A DNA stretch of 46,906 nt from positions 1 to 46,906 of the forward strand of contig CAYXJR010000030.1 in the NCBI GenBank assembly GCA_964465145.1. Reading direction: 5' to 3'. The translations under genes were made by a program, and so were the position numbers. This DNA comes from JAUVKA01 sp964465145. Lineage in GTDB: Bacteria > Bacteroidota > Bacteroidia > Bacteroidales > UBA12481. Positions 24,617-32,922 of the stretch are shown here, in pieces (within the stretch, counting starts at the first letter, position 1; each line of letters begins with the position of its first letter). Below the pieces are notes generated by a model that ran no database searches, had not been told where the DNA came from, and saw nothing but the letters and a program-made list of their open reading frames with translations.

Positions 24617-26912
24617 AAACCTTTTCCCCTTTTTGAATCATTGTCAGGATATTAAACTGCCTAACCTTTCCGGCCTGGTATAGCCCGAGCTTTTTCTGGT
24701 GCTCAGGACAGGGGATAAACCCTTCCATATCTGCCCTGGGTGTTTCTTTCAGCCGCTGGTGCCCAAGCTCAAGGAGGGCGATAATTTCTTTTCTTGCATC
24801 AGGTGCATCCACTTTTTCAAGCAGGGGGCTTAATTCCGGGCGGTCGAATGATAACTGTGGCCCCAGCTTTCTGGTGAATCCGCTTAAATCCTTAAACTGC
24901 ATATCACTTAATTCCTCTATTCTTTTCAATTCATCGTTGTTCAAAGGGCAGCGGCCGGCCAGATTGTCCGGATATGCGGATTCATACTCGGGATAATAGG
25001 GTCCGTTTATGTCTATCCATGTATAAATTCTTTCCAATTCATCCTGACTAAGCTGAGTGTTGAAATGATCTCCATCTATTATTTCAGTCAGCCTGCTGGC
25101 ATTGGAGCCCCAGGAAAGGGCTTGCTGTATATCAGAAGGGCCCCCTCCGACACAATTGATCATTTTCCTAAGGTGGAGATCAATATAAGAAGCATTAAAA
25201 AATGGATCTTTATCTCCTGCCAGGATCAGTTTTTCACCAGCTTTTTTACCAAAATCATGGCATTTCACACAGTGCTGATCAAAGATTGGCTGAACCTCTT
25301 TTGCATAATTGAATTTCCTGGCTTCACCCTTCCACCCGTTCATTTTGCTGGGAGCTTTTCTCAGGGCAAGAGGCATCTTGTTCTGGTTTACCGGAACTGA
25401 CAGGCGGTTTTCATGACAGCCGATACATCCGTTGGTTTCGCCCGGCTGGGCCATAGTGCCCGACCGCATAGATTGGACCATTTTTTTATTCTCATCCAGC
25501 AATTGGAAATATACAAAGCTGCTGTGAGGCACCTCAAAATATGCCGATCCGTCTTCTTCAACTGGAACCTCACCGAGAATTTTCTTGTTTTCAAAACCGT
25601 GCCAGTTAACTCCGGGAGCCTGCTGACCCTGTCCGCCCCACGAGGGCTGTGTCCAGGTTTGCTTTGGAGGTGATTCAATAACCCTGACGAATTTAATTGA
25701 TCCTGGCTTAACCCCATTCATATGAGTCCCTTCATAAACATTCTGTATATAGAAATAACCCGGGACATCTGCCCATACTCTCTTTGCTGGTAATGCAGTT
25801 GGTTTAAATTTTGGAGCCAATGGCATTGGGTCATAACAGCCTTTTGTGTCCTCATGGATAAGTTTTACCTCACCTGCCATATCCACCAGATAAATTCCCA
25901 TCCTTTCGCCGCTTCCTTCAGTGCCAACCGGTTTTATTAATCCTGAAACGAGGAAATGATCTTTATCCAGGGCAAAAGGATCCTCATACCTGGTTTTTAT
26001 TTGCATGAACTGATCCCAGTTTCCTTTGCCAATCATATCGTAAGCCTCTTCAGGCCATATCTTCACTACAGACTCTTTCCCATCTACTCCTTTTGAACGG
26101 TCGACTACAGCCAATGCCCCCCAGGGCCTGTCGTGGCAGGATGAAAAAATGCATAACAAATGATTGCTGCCCGGAATTGATCGTGGATCGATTATCCCGC
26201 CCGGGGAATTGGTATTATTCCCGTAATAGATGGATTGCTTTGTACCGTCGGGAAAAACTGTCCAAAGGCCTTGCGCATCGCCAAAATTTCTATCCACATA
26301 TTCCCAGCGATCGTAGACAATTCTACCATCATTAAGCAGAGCAGCATGTCCTTCGAATAATGTGCTGTATCCCAGTTGGTTAATGTTTGCCCCGTCTCCA
26401 TCCATGCGAAACAGGTTAGCCATGATGTGCCTGTTACACATACAGTATTTGGTTTCCCGGGAAGAACTGAAAATAATACCATCATCGGGAAGGTAAAGAG
26501 GGTCTATGTCTGATGCTCCTTTCATAGAGGTCAGCCAATGAAAGCCCGATCCGTCAGAGTTAATCTCCGCAATATGATAATTCTGGTTTATGTTTTCCCG
26601 TAAAGAAAAGATGATTTTTTTGCCATCAAATGACACTTCGGGATCCCTTATGGACCCTTCACTTGTTTCAAAAATTACTCTGATGTCACCGGATTCAGTA
26701 TTCCATGCTTTAATTGATGCACCCGGTCGAAAGCTGGCTGTATTAATCTCTCCAGTTTGAAATATTGTTGCTGTGTTATGATGATCCGGAAGGTATTGAT
26801 CCCTTTCAACGAAGAGAATTTCTTCGGGGAGCTCAAAGAGATCAGCTTTTTTGACGAAGCCAGTTAATAGGGGAATCAGTATTATGGGGATGAAATATCT
26901 GAGGAGCTTCAT
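24603..26912 (-). CDS. HzsA-like (hydrazine synthase alpha-like) secreted haem protein
   Basis: Exported protein of 769 residues (signal peptide LLRYFIPIILIPLLTGF). The N-terminal part is a TolB-like propeller (RDPEVSFDGKKIIFSLREN, DIDPLYLPDDGIIFSSSRE) with the KYCMCNRHIMANLFRM block seen in HzsA-like proteins. A middle beta domain follows, then a haem region with two sites, CIGCH and CVKCH. HzsA is the catalytic subunit of anammox hydrazine synthase, but this wider family occurs in organisms without anammox, and no HzsB/HzsC is present here. It should therefore be read as an uncharacterised multihaem oxidoreductase or haem-binding protein. First gene of a two-gene operon with the dihaem protein. 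Confidence 0.78.
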   Translation of the reverse strand: MKLLRYFIPIILIPLLTGFVKKADLFELPEEILFVERDQYLPDHHNTATIFQTGEINTASFRPGASIKAWNTESGDIRVIFETSEGSIRDPEVSFDGKKIIFSLRENINQNYHIAEINSDGSGFHWLTSMKGASDIDPLYLPDDGIIFSSSRETKYCMCNRHIMANLFRMDGDGANINQLGYSTLFEGHAALLNDGRIVYDRWEYVDRNFGDAQGLWTVFPDGTKQSIYYGNNTNSPGGIIDPRSIPGSNHLLCIFSSCHDRPWGALAVVDRSKGVDGKESVVKIWPEEAYDMIGKGNWDQFMQIKTRYEDPFALDKDHFLVSGLIKPVGTEGSGERMGIYLVDMAGEVKLIHEDTKGCYDPMPLAPKFKPTALPAKRVWADVPGYFYIQNVYEGTHMNGVKPGSIKFVRVIESPPKQTWTQPSWGGQGQQAPGVNWHGFENKKILGEVPVEEDGSAYFEVPHSSFVYFQLLDENKKMVQSMRSGTMAQPGETNGCIGCHENRLSVPVNQNKMPLALRKAPSKMNGWKGEARKFNYAKEVQPIFDQHCVKCHDFGKKAGEKLILAGDKDPFFNASYIDLHLRKMINCVGGGPSDIQQALSWGSNASRLTEIIDGDHFNTQLSQDELERIYTWIDINGPYYPEYESAYPDNLAGRCPLNNDELKRIEELSDMQFKDLSGFTRKLGPQLSFDRPELSPLLEKVDAPDARKEIIALLELGHQRLKETPRADMEGFIPCPEHQKKLGLYQAGKVRQFNILTMIQKGEKVYDQK

Positions 26913-26991
26913 TTTCGTAAATTATTTGACTAATATACGAAAAAGGGGAATATTGGTGTGGTTCTTTTGTCAAGATTGAGGAATGCGAAGA

Positions 26992-27074
26992 GGTCCCTGC
27001 CTCCGCAGGGATGACCTCCTTTACGAACATTGATAAAATATCTTTAGAGCGGTCATTCTTCCGAAGGAGGGACC
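26992..27074. repeat. Inverted pair of REP-like palindromes
   Basis: Element 1 (26992-27016) starts GGTCCCT, has a CTCC core and ends GGGATGACC, forming an imperfect palindrome. Element 2 (27051-27074) is the same type in opposite orientation: its complement reads GGTCCCTCCTTCGG and ends GAATGACC. The pair lies between a gene start (HzsA-like, 26912) and a gene end (27161). Confidence 0.6.
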
Positions 27075-27078
27075 CTCA

Positions 27079-27116
27079 TAAAAAAGCCGAGGGTTGGTGG
27101 TAATCCAAGCCCCGGC
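27079..27116 (-). terminator. Terminator of the sortilin-like gene
   Basis: On the minus strand a 12-bp stem (GCCGGGGCTTGG with CCAACCCTCGGC; one mismatch, one G-T pair) has a 7-nt loop and is followed by TTTTTT. It lies 45 nt after the stop at 27161. Confidence 0.65.
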
Positions 27117-27160
27117 CAATTGTTTTTTTTCCGATCAACCGATCAACCAGTTTCTATTGT

Positions 27161-29884
27161 TTATTTCCAATGATCCTTTAATAGTTCAAACTCTTGCGAA
27201 TTACTTACTTCTTTGATGCTTAGAACCACAGTATATCTTCCCGGTCCGGCGGGGCCGGTTAACCATTCCCTGCCCTCCATTCTTTCGGCTAATTCCTCTT
27301 CGGAAAGGTATTGCCTGAACCTTTCCATCTGGCGTTCCATTCTTTGAAGTTCTTCCTCAGTCCTTTTACGAATCCTCTTCTCTTGGTTCCAAACTACTTC
27401 ATTTACAGCACCTTCGGCTTCAAGTTCTTTTTCGAAAATTACCCGGCCCCGAATATCAAGAATTTCAACCTTGATATTTTTATCTTCCAGTTCGGGATTA
27501 ACAAAAAACCTTATTGGCGTACCCGGGGCTTCGCTCTCACCAGCAAAGTTGCTTGACGAGCTGCTATATGGATCATAACTTTCATATAATACTTTATCCT
27601 CAGGCCTAAAAAGGTGAATGTCCTCATTCAGAGATTCTTCGTTGATTTCCTCCAGGTATGAGATGTCTGCAATCCACATACTGCGTCCGTGTGTTCCAAC
27701 AATCAGATCGTTTTCACGTGGGTGGATTTTTAGATCTTCCACTGGCACATAAGGCATATTATTTTTAAGATCATTCCATGTTTTTCCTCCGTCGATTGAA
27801 ACATGAACCTGTTTTGTTGACCCTACAAAAAGCAAATTATTGTTGCGCGGATGCTCCCTTATAACGCAAAGAGGATTATCGGGTAAACCATCAGCTATAG
27901 AGGTCCATCTTGCTCCAAAGTCATCCGTTTTCCATGCAAAGGGCCGAAAATCATCTTCACGGTAACCGGTTACTGTTACGTAGGCCGTTCCCTCATTTAA
28001 ATAGGATGATTCAACGCGGCTTACCCAATATCCCGGATTATCGGGGATGTTTCCAGTAACTTCGGTCCAGTCATCTCCCCCGTTTTGGGTGACCCAAACC
28101 TTTCCATCATCTGTGCCTACCCAGAAAACGTTAGGTGTGACAGGAGATTCAGACATAGTGACGATTGTACAATATTGAATATTACCAGTACCGGCAATTT
28201 TTATTGGGTCTGCTGATGTCAGGTCAGGGCTGATCTCGACCCATGTTTCTCCACGGTTACTTGATTTAACTACCTTGTTACCACCGTGATAAATAACCTT
28301 TGAATTGTGTGATGAAACTACAATTGGTGCATTCCAGGTAAAACGGTCCATGTCGCGATACCTAATACTTTCTGATTCTCCAGTTTCGAGATTATGCCTG
28401 CTAATTGGTCCATTCTGAGATTCATTATAAAGGATTCTCCAGTCTTTAGGATCAACTTCATTATACATTCCATCTCCACCACCAACTCTGGACCAGTCTT
28501 CCAACCTGATTGGTCCTCCGTCTTTTTTGGAACTTGGTCCACCAACTGATCCATTATCTTGAAGTCCGCCATAAACATGATAGGGATATCTATTATCAAA
28601 GCCTACTGCAACAAATTGGCCAACATCTTTAAAGTCAGGGTGATACCAGTTTTGTCCCGCATCATAACTAATTCCCATGCCATGATCATAGCCTAAGATG
28701 ATATGTTTGGGGTCTGAAGGATCGATCCACAATGCATGATTATCCCCGCCGAATCTGAAGGCGTTACCCCATTCTTCACCTCCATTCTTTGTTTCCCAAA
28801 CGCTAATACCTACAATGTATACATGATCAGGATCAGTAGGATCTATTCTTACTTGCTGGTAATAATAAGCTGGTCCGCCCCCAATCTTATCGCCAACCTT
28901 TTTCCAGGTTTTCCCACCATCATCAGAGCGATAAACTTCATCACCTATTTCTCTTTGTTCTCTTTCCAGTGGCTGACCACTCTCCATCAGATCCCAACGA
29001 TCTTTTGTTTTCATTCCTTCAACGTTACAGTTTTCAACATTAGCATAAACAATATTGGGATCGCTGACTGAAACATCGATTCCAATACGCCCTATCACCC
29101 CTACTGGTAAGCCCCCTTCAAGTTTAGCCCAATTTTCGCCCCCATCTATGGATTTGTAGATTCCACTGGAAGGTCCTCCGGCATTAAAGGTCCAGGGCCG
29201 TCTCTCCTTATCGTAGGCTGCTGCATATAGTACATCGGGGTTGCCGGGCTCCATAACCAGATCAACCACTCCAATGTGTTTTTTACCTCTTTTAATGGAG
29301 AGTACTTTGATCCATGAATTTCCTCCATCTGTAGTTTTGAAAACCCCGCATTCTTCATTATTAGAGTAAAGCGGTCCTTCTGCTGCTACCCAAACTGTAT
29401 TTGTGTTTTCAGGGTGTATTACAATACGACCGACATGTTGGGACATCTTGAGTCCCATATTGGTCCACGTTTCCCCTCCATCAGTTGATTTGTATATTCC
29501 ATCTCCATAATATACTGTTCGTGAATTGTTTGCTTCGCCTGTACCAACCCATATAACATCAGTATTAGTTGGATCTACAGCGATATCGCCAATTGAGATG
29601 GCACCGGCATTATCAAAAATAGAAGTAAAGGTCTGGCCATTATTATTTGTTTTCCAAACTCCTCCAGATGCCAGAGCAGCGTAAAATACTGTAGGTTGAT
29701 CTTCAACAACAGCGAAATCAACATACCGGCCTCCTTGTCGGGTTGGGCCAATGGAACGGTAGTGTACCTTACCCAGAATATCCTCACCTAGTTTTTGAGC
29801 CAGGGCATCGGGTACAAGCATCAGGCCAATCACTATCACCAGGGAAAGGCGGCCAAGCAGTTGAAAAGGGAAAGACTTTTTCAT
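27161..29884 (-). CDS. VPS10/sortilin-like BNR-repeat secreted protein
   Basis: Exported protein of 907 residues (signal peptide LGRLSLVIVIGLMLVPDALAQ). Most of the chain is a many-bladed propeller with repeated Asp-box/BNR motifs: GVWKTNNNGQTF, GIYKSTDGGETW, GVFKTTDGGNSW, GIYKSIDGGENW, YRSDDGGKTW, KVWVTQNGGDDW, HVSIDGGKTW. An early SIGPTRQGGRYVDFAV segment is usual in this family, often annotated as glycosyl hydrolase by the Asp boxes. No sialidase catalytic residues were identified, so hydrolase activity should not be assumed. The C-terminal 150 residues form a separate beta domain (VEILDIRGRVIFEKEL) interrupted by a charged coiled-coil-like stretch (RKRTEEELQRMERQMERFRQ). Confidence 0.88.
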   Translation of the reverse strand: MKKSFPFQLLGRLSLVIVIGLMLVPDALAQKLGEDILGKVHYRSIGPTRQGGRYVDFAVVEDQPTVFYAALASGGVWKTNNNGQTFTSIFDNAGAISIGDIAVDPTNTDVIWVGTGEANNSRTVYYGDGIYKSTDGGETWTNMGLKMSQHVGRIVIHPENTNTVWVAAEGPLYSNNEECGVFKTTDGGNSWIKVLSIKRGKKHIGVVDLVMEPGNPDVLYAAAYDKERRPWTFNAGGPSSGIYKSIDGGENWAKLEGGLPVGVIGRIGIDVSVSDPNIVYANVENCNVEGMKTKDRWDLMESGQPLEREQREIGDEVYRSDDGGKTWKKVGDKIGGGPAYYYQQVRIDPTDPDHVYIVGISVWETKNGGEEWGNAFRFGGDNHALWIDPSDPKHIILGYDHGMGISYDAGQNWYHPDFKDVGQFVAVGFDNRYPYHVYGGLQDNGSVGGPSSKKDGGPIRLEDWSRVGGGDGMYNEVDPKDWRILYNESQNGPISRHNLETGESESIRYRDMDRFTWNAPIVVSSHNSKVIYHGGNKVVKSSNRGETWVEISPDLTSADPIKIAGTGNIQYCTIVTMSESPVTPNVFWVGTDDGKVWVTQNGGDDWTEVTGNIPDNPGYWVSRVESSYLNEGTAYVTVTGYREDDFRPFAWKTDDFGARWTSIADGLPDNPLCVIREHPRNNNLLFVGSTKQVHVSIDGGKTWNDLKNNMPYVPVEDLKIHPRENDLIVGTHGRSMWIADISYLEEINEESLNEDIHLFRPEDKVLYESYDPYSSSSSNFAGESEAPGTPIRFFVNPELEDKNIKVEILDIRGRVIFEKELEAEGAVNEVVWNQEKRIRKRTEEELQRMERQMERFRQYLSEEELAERMEGREWLTGPAGPGRYTVVLSIKEVSNSQEFELLKDHWK

Positions 29885-30002
29885 TATGGAGTCGTTTTGG
29901 TTTAAAAATCAAGTTTGTAGAACAGGTTTGATGAGCAATTTAGTGAAAATGATGTTTGCTGATACCCCTGAGGTTTTTCCTTTAACAAGATTTAACGAAT
30001 TG

Positions 30003-30044
30003 GGGAACGGTTAACGGTTAACGGGGAACAGGGAACGGGGACAA
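30003..30044. repeat. Six-unit 7-bp tandem array
   Basis: GGGAACG, GTTAACG, GTTAACG, GGGAACA, GGGAACG, GGGACAA. It lies in the 249-nt spacer between the sortilin-like gene start and the esterase remnant. Confidence 0.7.
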
Positions 30045-30069
30045 AATTGGGACAAAGGGACCGAAGATG

Positions 30070-30108
30070 AAAAAGCCCCTCTCCCGTGAGTTTACGAGCG
30101 CAGGGGCT
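30070..30108 (-). terminator. Terminator-like hairpin after the esterase remnant
   Basis: On the minus strand AGCCCCT, a 21-nt loop and AGGGGCT are followed by TTTTC. It is 26 nt after the esterase stop codon. Confidence 0.5.
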
Positions 30109-30133
30109 TGGGGTGAGGCGGATAAAATAGATT

Positions 30134-30617
30134 TTACCGATGAAAAGAATCTGATACAAATTCCAATACTTCTGGCAGGGCGGAACGCCAGTATGACCAG
30201 GAATGCCCACCGTCACGCATACGAAATTCGTGAGGTATTCCTTGCTTGCGCATTGCGATATGGATCAATGAGTTGCCTTCATATAGAAAGTCGTCATCCC
30301 CACAGTCGATATACCAGCGGACAGCTTTTTTCTGATCTTCGGGTACTTTGTTCACTAATTCTAAAGCATTATGCTGATTGAACCAATTCTCAAGGGCAGA
30401 AGGGCCATCATATTTAATTCCTGCTCTTTCCAAAGATTGCCTTACATCTTCAATTGTTGAGGGACCTATATATGCACTTAATGGGCAGGCTGATGAGAAC
30501 ATTTCCGGGTGATGGATTTATTATCCAGTACTTTACCTGTCTGTGCGTGTAGAATAACCGGCAATAGAATCGCTATAAGAAGGCAAATCAGTAAATTTCC
30601 TCTTTCGATCCGGTCAT
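30134..30617 (-). pseudogene. Secreted esterase (esterase D/PF00756-like) with internal deletion
   Basis: Two pieces of one gene remain. The 5' piece encodes a signal peptide (NLLICLLIAILLPVILHAQ) and the first mature residues TGKVLDNKSI. The 3' piece (ORF from 30502) encodes the end of a PF00756-type esterase: PEMFSSACPLSAYIGP, the acid residue in IDCGDDDFLYEGN and the catalytic His in RDGGHSWSYWRSALPEVLEF. The joint is near 30508-30514 and shifts the frame, so the nucleophile-Ser region and roughly 130 residues (judged from family size) are missing. The only nearby ATG (30617) is also out of frame with the signal peptide. A dead gene is the simplest reading. Confidence 0.75.
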
Positions 30618-30918
30618 GAAGATCCCCTAGCTCAAAGTCATCATTACGCTTAACAGAACGATAATCAAACCCAAAACAAAACCAATAAATGCCAGGGCTT
30701 TTTGAATACACCAAAGTTTTCCATATTATTTGAATTTCAGCTGATTTTTGAATCTTGAATTTTTTTGATTAGTCGTATAATATAGCCAATATAAAAAAGA
30801 CCTTATCAATCTAAGGGATTTACATTGTTTTAAAAAAAGCAATGTAGTATAATTTGTTTGAATGTTGGCTCAGATCTTATGGTAAGGCTGTTTTAGCGGG
30901 GACTGTTTGAAATAATTA

Positions 30919-30948
30919 TTGACATTTATCCAAAAAAGGATACTTTTA
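30919..30948 (+). promoter_or_regulatory. Promoter of the metal-efflux locus
   Basis: TTG (30919-30921), 19 nt, then TACTTTTA (30941-30948), one mismatch to TAnnTTTG. The start of transcription would fall at about 30952, at the GTG start codon of the next gene. Confidence 0.45.
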
Positions 30949-30952
30949 CGTC

Positions 30953-31339
30953 GTGAGAATCAGGTTTTTCATACTTAGTATTTTAATTTTGGCTTATGGG
31001 ATAATATTAGGCCATGAGGTGGTGTTTGGGCACCATCTCTCATCTGTTACGGCATATCATCACAACCACTCTGATGCGGCTCATCATCATGATGGGAATT
31101 GTAAGCACTTGCCCTGCTTAATGGATATGAATCCACATTTTGTTATCAGCGATCCTGACACTAACCAGGATCTCGAAGGTAATGATCCATTCAATCCTGA
31201 TTTTATCTTCGATTTTGATTTGATCAGCATCCGGCTCACATGTGTCTCCAATCACTTAATTTTGTCAGGAACCGAATCGAAATCACCCTGTTCTCCTTAT
31301 ATCCAAAGCCTTCGATTGCGTGGGCCTCCCCTTGGCTAA
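30953..31339 (+). CDS. His-rich exported protein next to metal efflux genes
   Basis: Protein of 128 residues starting at GTG, with an N-terminal hydrophobic signal segment (FFILSILILAYGIILG). It is followed by a cluster of possible metal ligands: HEVVFGHH, YHHNHSDAAHHHDGNCKHLPC. The C-terminus ends LRLRGPPLG. Small His-rich proteins of this shape often precede Cus/Czc-type efflux genes in Bacteroidota (a DUF6769-like relation is possible but not certain). Position (80 nt before the adaptor gene) and composition suggest periplasmic metal binding or sensing. No second start codon in the signal region was found. Confidence 0.62.
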   Translation: MRIRFFILSILILAYGIILGHEVVFGHHLSSVTAYHHNHSDAAHHHDGNCKHLPCLMDMNPHFVISDPDTNQDLEGNDPFNPDFIFDFDLISIRLTCVSNHLILSGTESKSPCSPYIQSLRLRGPPLG

Positions 31340-31418
31340 AATCTTTTCCCCCGTCTAAAATCATAATTGAACAGAAGTCGAAATATCTGTTCCCTCATCC
31401 AAATTTATTTATCACATC

Positions 31419-32897
31419 ATGAAGAAAATAATTTCATTTCTAATTATCCTGACCTTGCTAATCAGTTGTAATAATTCCGTTGATGATGCAGTGGATCAGG
31501 CTCCTGCTCATGATCATGGAACCGTGGCTATTTTACTTTTCGAGGGTGATATGGAGCTATTTGCAGAGGCTGATCAATTATTTGCAGGAGATAAAGTTGA
31601 CATAAGAGCTCACGTCACATTCCTGAAGGGATACTCACCCGCACAGGAGGGGATTCTCTATACCCGTATTATGCAGGGTCAAACAGAACCAGATTGGGAA
31701 CCATTGGAACTGGCTCAGGCTGGAATTTTCACCGGTAGTATATCCCCAAAAAGCGCGGGTTTGTGTTGTCTTGATTTCATGTACCATCAAGGGGATTTAA
31801 AAGTTATTTTTTCAATGGATTCCCTGAAAGTATATTCTCATGATGAGGAACCACCGACTGCGGAAGAACATCACGATGAGGTTATTTTCACCAAAGAACA
31901 GGCTTGGAAAACAACTTTTGGCTTAATGCCAGTCGAATCCAAAGATTTCACCAAAGTCATACATTGCAGCGGTGAGATCAGTATTGCTCCGGGACATGAG
32001 GTAGATATCATCTCTCCAGCCGGAGGTAAAATTGCCTATTCCGGAATTAATATGGTTGAAGGAAGTTACGTCGGGGAAGGTTCTGTTTTATTTACCCTGC
32101 TGGGAACCGGTCTTAGCCATGATAATATTCTTATTGAACTTAAGACTGCCAAGGCAGAATACGAGAAAAGCAAGGCAAACTTGGATAGGAAGGCAGAACT
32201 CCTGAAAATTGAAGCTGTTTCACGAAAAGACTTTGAGGAGGCAAAAGCTGCTTTCGATACTGACAAGGCAAGATACGATGTATTGAAAAGTCAGGTAGAT
32301 GAATCGGGGATGATGGTAAAAAGCCCGGTATCCGGATATATTTCAGAAGTTCTCTGTGCTGAAAACAGCTATGCTGAGACTGGGACTGTTTTGGTGAGAA
32401 TCATTAAAGAGGGAGGGATATTGATCAAAGCAAATGTCCCGGCCACTTATACAAATAAAATCAAATCAATTAGTTCGGCTAATATCAAACTGCCACAAGA
32501 TCCCAACGTTTTTTCTATTGAGGATTGGGGAGGAGAATTAAGCAGTTTTGGAAGGTCCATAGATCCTCAAACCGGAATGATACCGGTTTTCTTTAAAGTG
32601 GATGAGCCGGATTTAGTGCCCGGGACCTTCGTTGAACTCTGGCTGCAAACAGATGTGATTAGCGATCAGATAGTTGTTCCCGGATCCAGCCTTCTTGAAG
32701 AATATGGAAGCTATTATATATATGTTCAGGAAGAAGGAGAAGCTTATAAGAAACGATTGGTTAGGCTTGCTGATAATGATGGTGTGAATTATTTGGTTAC
32801 AAGTGGATTGAATTTGGGTGAAGTAATTGTTTCAAAAGGTGCAATGGCAATAAAAGTTGCTAATGCTATGGGAGCTGCCCCGGTTCACCAACATTAA
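31419..32897 (+). CDS. RND efflux periplasmic adaptor (CusB/CzcB-like), lipoprotein
   Basis: Membrane-fusion protein of 492 residues linking the inner-membrane pump to the outer-membrane channel. A lipobox (LTLLISC) makes it a lipoprotein. Residues of about 25-145 form an extra N-terminal domain (HDHGTVAILLFEGDMELF) ending in a His/Glu-rich linker (HDEEPPTAEEHHDEV). Then comes the standard order: barrel-sandwich half (ISPAGGKIAYSG), alpha-hairpin (AKAEYEKSKANLDRKAELL), second half (VKSPVSGYISEVLC), beta-barrel and membrane-proximal domain (VPGSSLLEEYGSYYIYV). Its His and Asp content and the neighbouring His-rich protein point to divalent metal or copper/silver efflux. It is 25 nt before the pump gene. 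Confidence 0.9.
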   Translation: MKKIISFLIILTLLISCNNSVDDAVDQAPAHDHGTVAILLFEGDMELFAEADQLFAGDKVDIRAHVTFLKGYSPAQEGILYTRIMQGQTEPDWEPLELAQAGIFTGSISPKSAGLCCLDFMYHQGDLKVIFSMDSLKVYSHDEEPPTAEEHHDEVIFTKEQAWKTTFGLMPVESKDFTKVIHCSGEISIAPGHEVDIISPAGGKIAYSGINMVEGSYVGEGSVLFTLLGTGLSHDNILIELKTAKAEYEKSKANLDRKAELLKIEAVSRKDFEEAKAAFDTDKARYDVLKSQVDESGMMVKSPVSGYISEVLCAENSYAETGTVLVRIIKEGGILIKANVPATYTNKIKSISSANIKLPQDPNVFSIEDWGGELSSFGRSIDPQTGMIPVFFKVDEPDLVPGTFVELWLQTDVISDQIVVPGSSLLEEYGSYYIYVQEEGEAYKKRLVRLADNDGVNYLVTSGLNLGEVIVSKGAMAIKVANAMGAAPVHQH

Positions 32898-32922
32898 TAT
32901 GTAAACGCAAGTAAAGTTCATT

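Noticed and set aside
24603..26912. Anammox hydrazine synthase
   Set aside because: Only an HzsA-like protein is present, without HzsB/HzsC or hydrazine dehydrogenase, and the organism looks like Bacteroidota. The family is wider than the anammox enzyme.
27161..29884. Sialidase or glycoside hydrolase
   Set aside because: Asp-box repeats give the fold but not the activity; no catalytic Tyr/Glu/Arg set could be pointed out, and the family is sortilin-like.
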